Shown here: piece after piece, positions 18,565 to 23,256 of the stretch | How the letters are laid out: each line of letters begins with the position of its first letter | Numbering within the stretch: the stretch's first letter is position 1 | NCBI GenBank assembly: GCA_003990745.1 | Contig: RBNI01001286.1 | Location: forward strand, 1 to 23,256 | From: Jimgerdemannia flammicorona | Taxonomy: Eukaryota > Mucoromycota > Endogonomycetes > Endogonales > Endogonaceae | Length of the DNA stretch: 23,256 nt | Reading direction: 5' to 3' | Translations under genes and position numbers: made by a program | Notes under the pieces: generated by a model | Databases searched by the model: none | What the model saw: only the letters and a program-made list of their open reading frames with translations | Told to the model about the DNA's origin: nothing

Positions 18565-18649
18565 AGAGAGAGAGAGATAGTAAATATGAGTATATGATAT
18601 GAATATATGAGTATATGAGTAAAGAATATATATAAGTATATATAAAAGC
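18565..18649. repeat. Simple repeats (AG run and ATATGAGT-like units)
   Basis: An alternating AG run of 13 bases (18565-18577) is followed by irregular units of the type GAGTATATGA / ATATATAAGTAT up to 18649. It looks like ordinary microsatellite growth in AT-rich DNA. Confidence 0.7.
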
Positions 18650-20964
18650 AGATGTAATTAAATAATAACTAATATATGTAATATTAAAGGAGTTGTCTTC
18701 TGCTAAAATAAATTATATACACCAGCACTTAAAAAATAATTTGATCTTCTATATCTTGGTGAAATGACTTATACTCCCTACATATGTCTAAGATATTTCT
18801 ACTATCATTGACTTACAATTTCTAAGAAACTCACTCATAGAATGTACCAAGCTATATCTTTGTAAATTGAGATAAACTAAGTTAATATAAATTATTTAGA
18901 ATAGTGTTTTATCTAGGTTATTGACTATAGTTCTCAGTTAATTGATATTGATATAGAGAAGAGAGTATAACAGAATAGGATAACAATAGTGGTCATAAGG
19001 GTAGAAAGGATAGTAAAGTGGTTATTATAACAAAATATATCATATATACCTACAGTATTATTAGAAATGAACTACTATTGGGTTCTGACAGACTTTTTAG
19101 GAGTTATGAAAGTATACATAGTGTATAAATATAAAATTATTTTTAATTTAATATTTGTTTTGAATCTTCCATTCTGTGGCCTTATATTATACTCAATTCT
19201 TTACAAAATCAAAAACAAATACTTTACTATATTCTATCTATTCTATATTATATTATCTACCCAAAATTAAGTCAATATTTTAATAACCCAACTTTTATTA
19301 TTTTCTACTCAGCTGATCAATCTTACTGTAACTTTGGTATGATCACTTATATTTACATTATCCAGTAGTATATTTCCATACTTTTCCTTGATACCAGTGG
19401 GTATAGTAATAAGGAGTCTTATAACTTAGCAACCTTATAATATTGATCATATTATTAAATTCAGCTTCAGACAATCTTTGAATCAAGTTATAGTTGATTT
19501 TAGAAATTGAAAGATGAGTGATTGTATCTTCTTAAATAGTAAAAAAAAGTATAAAGAGAATATTAAACCAAAGAGAGTATGAGAATGACAAGTCAATATA
19601 TAGACATAGATATGTCTTATATTTACTCTTTTATATATAAATATTGATCAAATCACATAAATATCAATATACTTAAATATTTGTCAATACTAATAAATAC
19701 TGTAATATCACATGAGATTTGCATCTACATCTACTATCAAGGGTGGCTGTCCTTCTCTTGGACTAGCAATACATTAGTATAGATTTATGCATATTATTTA
19801 TATTAAAGCAGAATAATAATATCTGATCTCTAGTTATGTAATATATAAGAATAAGTAACCCTTGAGACCTTTGAAATCTTATAAGGCCAGACTCACTTGC
19901 AAGACTTACTTAGCTTGCTAAAATTATCATTATTAGTATTTCTGATACATCAAGAACTAAGCAGCAGTATTTTCAGATTGAGAAATACTTTAATAGACTC
20001 TGAATTCTTGAGAACTACAAGAGTACCCCAGTTATCTAGTACTCTTCATTCTTATATTATATTTGTGAAGATGTGAAGGAAAAAGTGAATAAAGAAAATA
20101 GCATATTGAAAAAGATGTTTAAACTATATTATTATTACATAATGTATTTCAGATTATAGATTTTGGAGTAAGTTTAGTTACTATTATATAATGAAGATAG
20201 TATAGAAGCTTATATTAGTGATAGTGATTTTACCAGATTCTGATAAGAATATCAAAAGAATGATCTACCCCCCTCTTCTCTGCTTATGAGAAAGAAAATT
20301 TATATATGTTAAATAAGGAGATCATAGCCTATATATTTATATCTACTAAATAAAGTTGCCAAACTTACCACTATTGAGAATTTACAGTATATAAACAATC
20401 AATAATTATTTTATAGTGATGATAGTATGGGCAATATACTTCCTATAGGCTCTTAATGAGATTGATTATCATACTTGATACTTTCTTCCCCTCTCCAATA
20501 ACCTTCACCTTCTTTATCTCTATCAAAATTACATATAGCTCCTTAATCATCATCACCATATCTCTATTTGCTCTTCTCATACAGCCTGGTACTCAGTCTA
20601 CAAATTGAATACTCTATTGTCATACAAAATCTTTGTCATACATTACATCTTCACCAGCATATTTTGAGAAAGATTTCACAGCTGAGCCCTAGGACTACCT
20701 GTAGTATATAATTAGTAATGAGAACTAAAATACTGGTGTATCTAGTAATAGTAACTAGGTCATTATATAGTTGAATCTTATAGATATAGATAGCATAGAT
20801 AAGTTTCTATTGATGTTGAGAAGAATCACCTAGTGATCAAAAAAATAAAATAAAATACTATGTCCTATATCACTACTACTAAAACCAATTATATATACTT
20901 ATACAGTGCTATGCACTGAACTTTCATTTATGATTATAGAAGAATATAACTAAATATTCAAGAG

Positions 20965-20979
20965 AAAAAAAAAAAAAAA
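20965..20979. repeat. A15 homopolymer
   Basis: Fifteen consecutive A on the plus strand. It could be the tail of an ancient retroposed copy, but the sequence to its left is not recognisable, so this is only a possibility. Confidence 0.5.
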
Positions 20980-21239
20980 TAACATATAATCTTTTCATGG
21001 CTTACATCAGAGTCCTTGAAGATTATTGATCATTATACTCAAATATGATATAAAAATATACCAGCAGAGCAGTGATATAAATTGTGATAGTAGGAAATTA
21101 AGTGTTGTACATATACTAATTGAGAGTGAGCTATACTATAACCTCTCTCATATATGTATCTGAGTATACTATATACTAATAAAGAATTTAACTTTATCAG
21201 TCTTACTTTACAGAATATGACAAAGATAGAATGAACTCT

Positions 21240-22130
21240 TGGATTCTATCATACTCATAGTCCTCTATTGTCACTAATGGTCAAGTTGGTCTTTATACAT
21301 ACTTTTATTTGACTTTAGCTTGAGTATGGCCTTTCTCTTCTATGAGCTTTCTGTCAGGCTACTACTATCAGACTTCAGGTATTGAGGTATCCCAAGTAGG
21401 TCTTTGATGATGCAATTGCTTGAGTAGTTAGATTTTCTAGCTGAGCCCTGTTTGGTAGTTTAATCCTGGACCTCTCTTCTTTCTTGTGTCATATATTGAA
21501 CCTCTACTATATATTTTAAGCCTATTTGAATTAGTGTAGTAAGTCTGACAACAACCTCATTGATCCTCTAGTAAGTGCTTTGTCATATATTCCCTAGGTT
21601 TTCTTATTGATAAGTTCTAGTTTTGGAACTCTTGGATTGACTTTCTTGACTAGTACTGAGATCTTCATCCTCTGGTCTGCAAGGCTCACTCACAATACTC
21701 CTTCCTCCAGTCCTTTCTTCAGAATCTGCTACTGTCAAATGGACTTTCTTATCTCAGGCCCTCATTCAGTATATTATGCTCCATGTTCACTTATAGTTTC
21801 AGAGAGATAATAAGATTCTCAACTTTCACCTCTGACTTGTATATTCTGTACTTACCTGGCACTATGGTTATTTTGGCCAACTTTATCTCTGTCCTTATAG
21901 AAACTAGTTTGATCATGACCATCTCTATAGGTATGATCTTCTTGATAATTTATATTCTGCTTTCTAAAGTAATTTTGATTGTGAACAACTTGACTAATTT
22001 ACTATTGATGAATGGCAGAAGGAACTTGTGCCTACTCTCTTCATGCTCTCTATGAGACTATCTATCATGCTATTGATACTATATATATTTCTGATAGTCA
22101 TCTTATAGTTGAGTTCTATATAACTGAACT
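21240..22130 (-). other. Possible decayed coding relic in the AT-rich block
   Basis: This part of the block is less AT-rich and pyrimidine-biased on the plus strand, the same bias seen over the minus-strand Gypsy genes. Minus-strand frames hold short peptide-like stretches (for example KLAKITIVPGKYRIYKSEV and NSMIDSLIESMKR) separated by many stops, with the usual TGA/TAG/TAA expected from C-to-T decay. I could not match it to a domain. It may be a relic of a transposon gene older than copy 2; weakly supported. Confidence 0.25.
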
Positions 22131-22516
22131 CATGAAGATGTTTGGATTATCAAATAATTAAACATTTTTTTTATTTCTTCTTTCTCTTTTCTATCTTAGT
22201 TAATTCCTTATTTTATTGAGAGAGTATGAGTTATATATCTCATATTAATCACTTGGTATTTAGTTGTTGATATTATTCCTATAGTTGGCACTGGGTATAT
22301 GTATACTTTATTTAGCTTCTCTTTTTTTACTTTTTACATTTTGTTATCTTTACTACTATAATGAAATGGTTTATCCAGCCTGTTTATAGAGTGCTCACTT
22401 CTCTGATATTTATTTTATTCTTCTTATCTAGTTATTTACTTCACTGACCTCATTTTGCTTCTCTCATCTTAGAAGTCTTTGCTATTTATTACTCTGATAT
22501 ATCTCTTCTCCTCAAT

Positions 22517-22592
22517 AATGAATAAATCCTTACTTGAAGCCTAACCCTAAGTCTTTACAATGAATAAACTATTACTTGAAGCCTAACCCTAA
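22517..22592. repeat. Duplicated unit with telomere-like CCTAACCCTAA
   Basis: Two 34-base units, 22517-22550 and 22559-22592, differ at three positions and are 42 bases apart. Each ends CCTAACCCTAA; the second continues with CC. This is close to the TTAGGG-type telomere repeat of most fungi but only about two units long. Confidence 0.7.
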
Positions 22593-22976
22593 CCTTAACT
22601 CATACTTAGAAAGGATACAATTAGTCAATCTTAATGATTATAAATAATACATCTGTATGTATCATCTAGCAAATAAGTTAATTTTGAAATTTTACTAATA
22701 TATGTAGCTAAATAATTTTAATTAAATATATTATTATAAATAAAATTAGGAAATTAGATAATATATCTACTATAGCTTAGATATTGATTTTATTTGTTTT
22801 TATATTTCTTTGGATTTTGTCAGAATATTTATCTTTAATATATCAATATATATTTAAAGTATAACTACTGTGACAAGCCAAGACGTACTACCTGAATCAT
22901 ATCCTAACCAGATGACGCGAACAAGATGACGTGAACACTCAGCTTAGTAACCAAGCAACCCTTGTTGCGGAAACTG

Positions 22977-22984
22977 TATAAATA
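22977..22984 (+). promoter_or_regulatory. TATA-like box 1 of the LTR
   Basis: TATAAATA, just upstream of the palindromic array. The same octamer is conserved in copy 1 (10692-10685, minus strand). Confidence 0.4.
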
Positions 22985-23015
22985 GCCAGATATACCAGAA
23001 AGGGTCTGTTTACCT

Positions 23016-23087
23016 GTACAGACTCTGTACACCGTACAGACTCTGTACACTGTACAGGTCCTGTACACCGTACAGACTCTGTACACC
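23016..23087 (+). repeat. Four palindromic 18-bp tandem units in the LTR
   Basis: Units at 23016-23033, 23034-23051, 23052-23069 and 23070-23087. Units 1 and 4 are identical (GTACAGACTCTGTACACC); unit 2 differs in the last base, unit 3 in the core (GTACAGGTCCTGTACACC). Each contains an inverted repeat, GTACAGA-C-TCTGTAC, with one central base. In unit 3 both arms changed so that symmetry is kept (GTACAGG / CCTGTAC). The array sits between two TATA-like boxes and could be a binding array for a dimeric regulator or a set of RNA hairpins. Confidence 0.93.
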
Positions 23088-23143
23088 TGCCATAATTAGC
23101 AATCTATAGTTAGCAACATAGCAACCAGGTAGCAACCAACTTG

Positions 23144-23150
23144 TATAAAT
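23144..23150 (+). promoter_or_regulatory. TATA-like box 2 of the LTR
   Basis: TATAAAT downstream of the palindromic array; conserved in copy 1 (10544-10538, minus strand). Either this box or box 1 could set the transcription start, with the array upstream as enhancer or within the 5' transcript. Confidence 0.4.
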
Positions 23151-23256
23151 TACCCCAGTGGCGAGAGTGAATAAAACCTCAGTCCGAAATACAAACACCA
23201 AAGAAGTCTCTAAAGATTGAGCATTGGTCCCCTTTCCACTCCGGTCCACTTTCCGA

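Larger units (their letters stand above)
17135..22868. other. AT-rich block with no CpG, no intact gene
   Basis: About 5.7 kb of very AT-rich sequence, dense in TA and in TCA/TGA. I read every line and line junction and found no CG dinucleotide, whereas GC dinucleotides are common. No frame longer than about 90 codons exists. The longest in the centre (19067-19270, plus) is a run of hydrophobic and Tyr/Ile/Lys codons as expected from AT-rich sequence. I recognise no LTR, tRNA or coding motif. The block is bounded by the copy 2 LTR on the left and a young LTR on the right. The likeliest origin is ancient repeat sequence driven to this state by deamination of methylated cytosine. Confidence 0.75.
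22869..23256 (+). repeat. LTR of the same Gypsy family, partial (third copy)
   Basis: Starts TGTGACAAGCCAAGACGTAC at 22869 on the plus strand, the inverted counterpart of the right ends of copies 1 and 2, and stays homologous to both up to the window end (for example ACTCCGGTCCACTTTCCGA against the reverse strand of 10330-10350 and 16765-16800). Only the first 388 bases of an LTR of 1.2-1.4 kb are present, so it may be a full element or a solo LTR. It has 11 CpGs where copy 1 has 4 and copy 2 none, so it is the youngest of the three. It marks the end of the AT-rich block. Confidence 0.88.

Noticed and set aside
19067..19270. 67-codon plus-strand frame in the AT-rich block, hydrophobic
   Set aside because: Codon content (Ile, Tyr, Phe, Lys, Leu) is what AT-rich sequence gives by chance, and no neighbour or motif supports a membrane protein.
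21783..22055. 90-codon plus-strand frame resembling a membrane protein
   Set aside because: The opposite strand shows the purine bias of decayed transposon coding sequence, and the plus frame has no recognisable motif.
22904..23249. Frames with repeated YRVCTVYR / SLYGVQ peptides
   Set aside because: They are translations of the palindromic 18-base LTR repeats.

Overview
The window looks like transposon-filled, silenced chromatin from a fungus. The phylum is not resolved. The evidence is a Ty3/Gypsy-type LTR element, a LINE with an APE-type endonuclease, a proline-tRNA-like primer site, and heavy C-to-T / G-to-A decay with loss of CpG. I found no host gene, tRNA, rRNA or CRISPR array. All recognisable coding sequence belongs to mobile elements, and almost all of it is broken.

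Layout, left to right. (1) About 1-2110: the 5' part of a GC-rich LINE on the minus strand, with ORF1 (2033-246) and the first codons of ORF2 (213-1). (2) About 2113-10806: Ty3/Gypsy copy 1 on the minus strand, with a 5' LTR at its right end (9371-10806), a primer-binding site, Gag-protease, a Cys/His-rich plus dUTPase module, RT-RNase H and integrase. Its 3' LTR is not in the window; the LINE lies where it should be. (3) 10807-17134: copy 2 of the same family, same strand, older and more decayed. It is cut off at the left exactly where copy 1 begins, inside the codons for the RT active site. (4) 17135-22868: an AT-rich block with no intact gene and not one CpG. (5) 22869-23256: the first 388 bases of a third LTR of the same family, on the plus strand, CpG-rich and hence young, running off the end.

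The main biological result is the element family. Between protease and reverse transcriptase it carries a trimeric-type dUTPase. All five motifs can be read across the two copies, and motif 1 (GYDLYS) is canonical in copy 2. The dUTPase is preceded by Cys/His clusters and followed by a second beta-rich module. The dUTPase module and RT are in different frames in both copies by the same -1 offset, and RT has no ATG. This suggests recoding, in an arrangement that resembles the gag / pro-dUTPase / pol layout of some retroviruses.

The second result is a layered record of CpG decay. Homologous LTR segments hold 11, 4 and 0 CpGs in the right LTR, copy 1 and copy 2, and CpG is absent over 16707-22883. 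This order agrees with the nesting and points to methylation-linked deamination of CpG, a RIP-like process. Several stop codons and lost catalytic residues are explained by this process.
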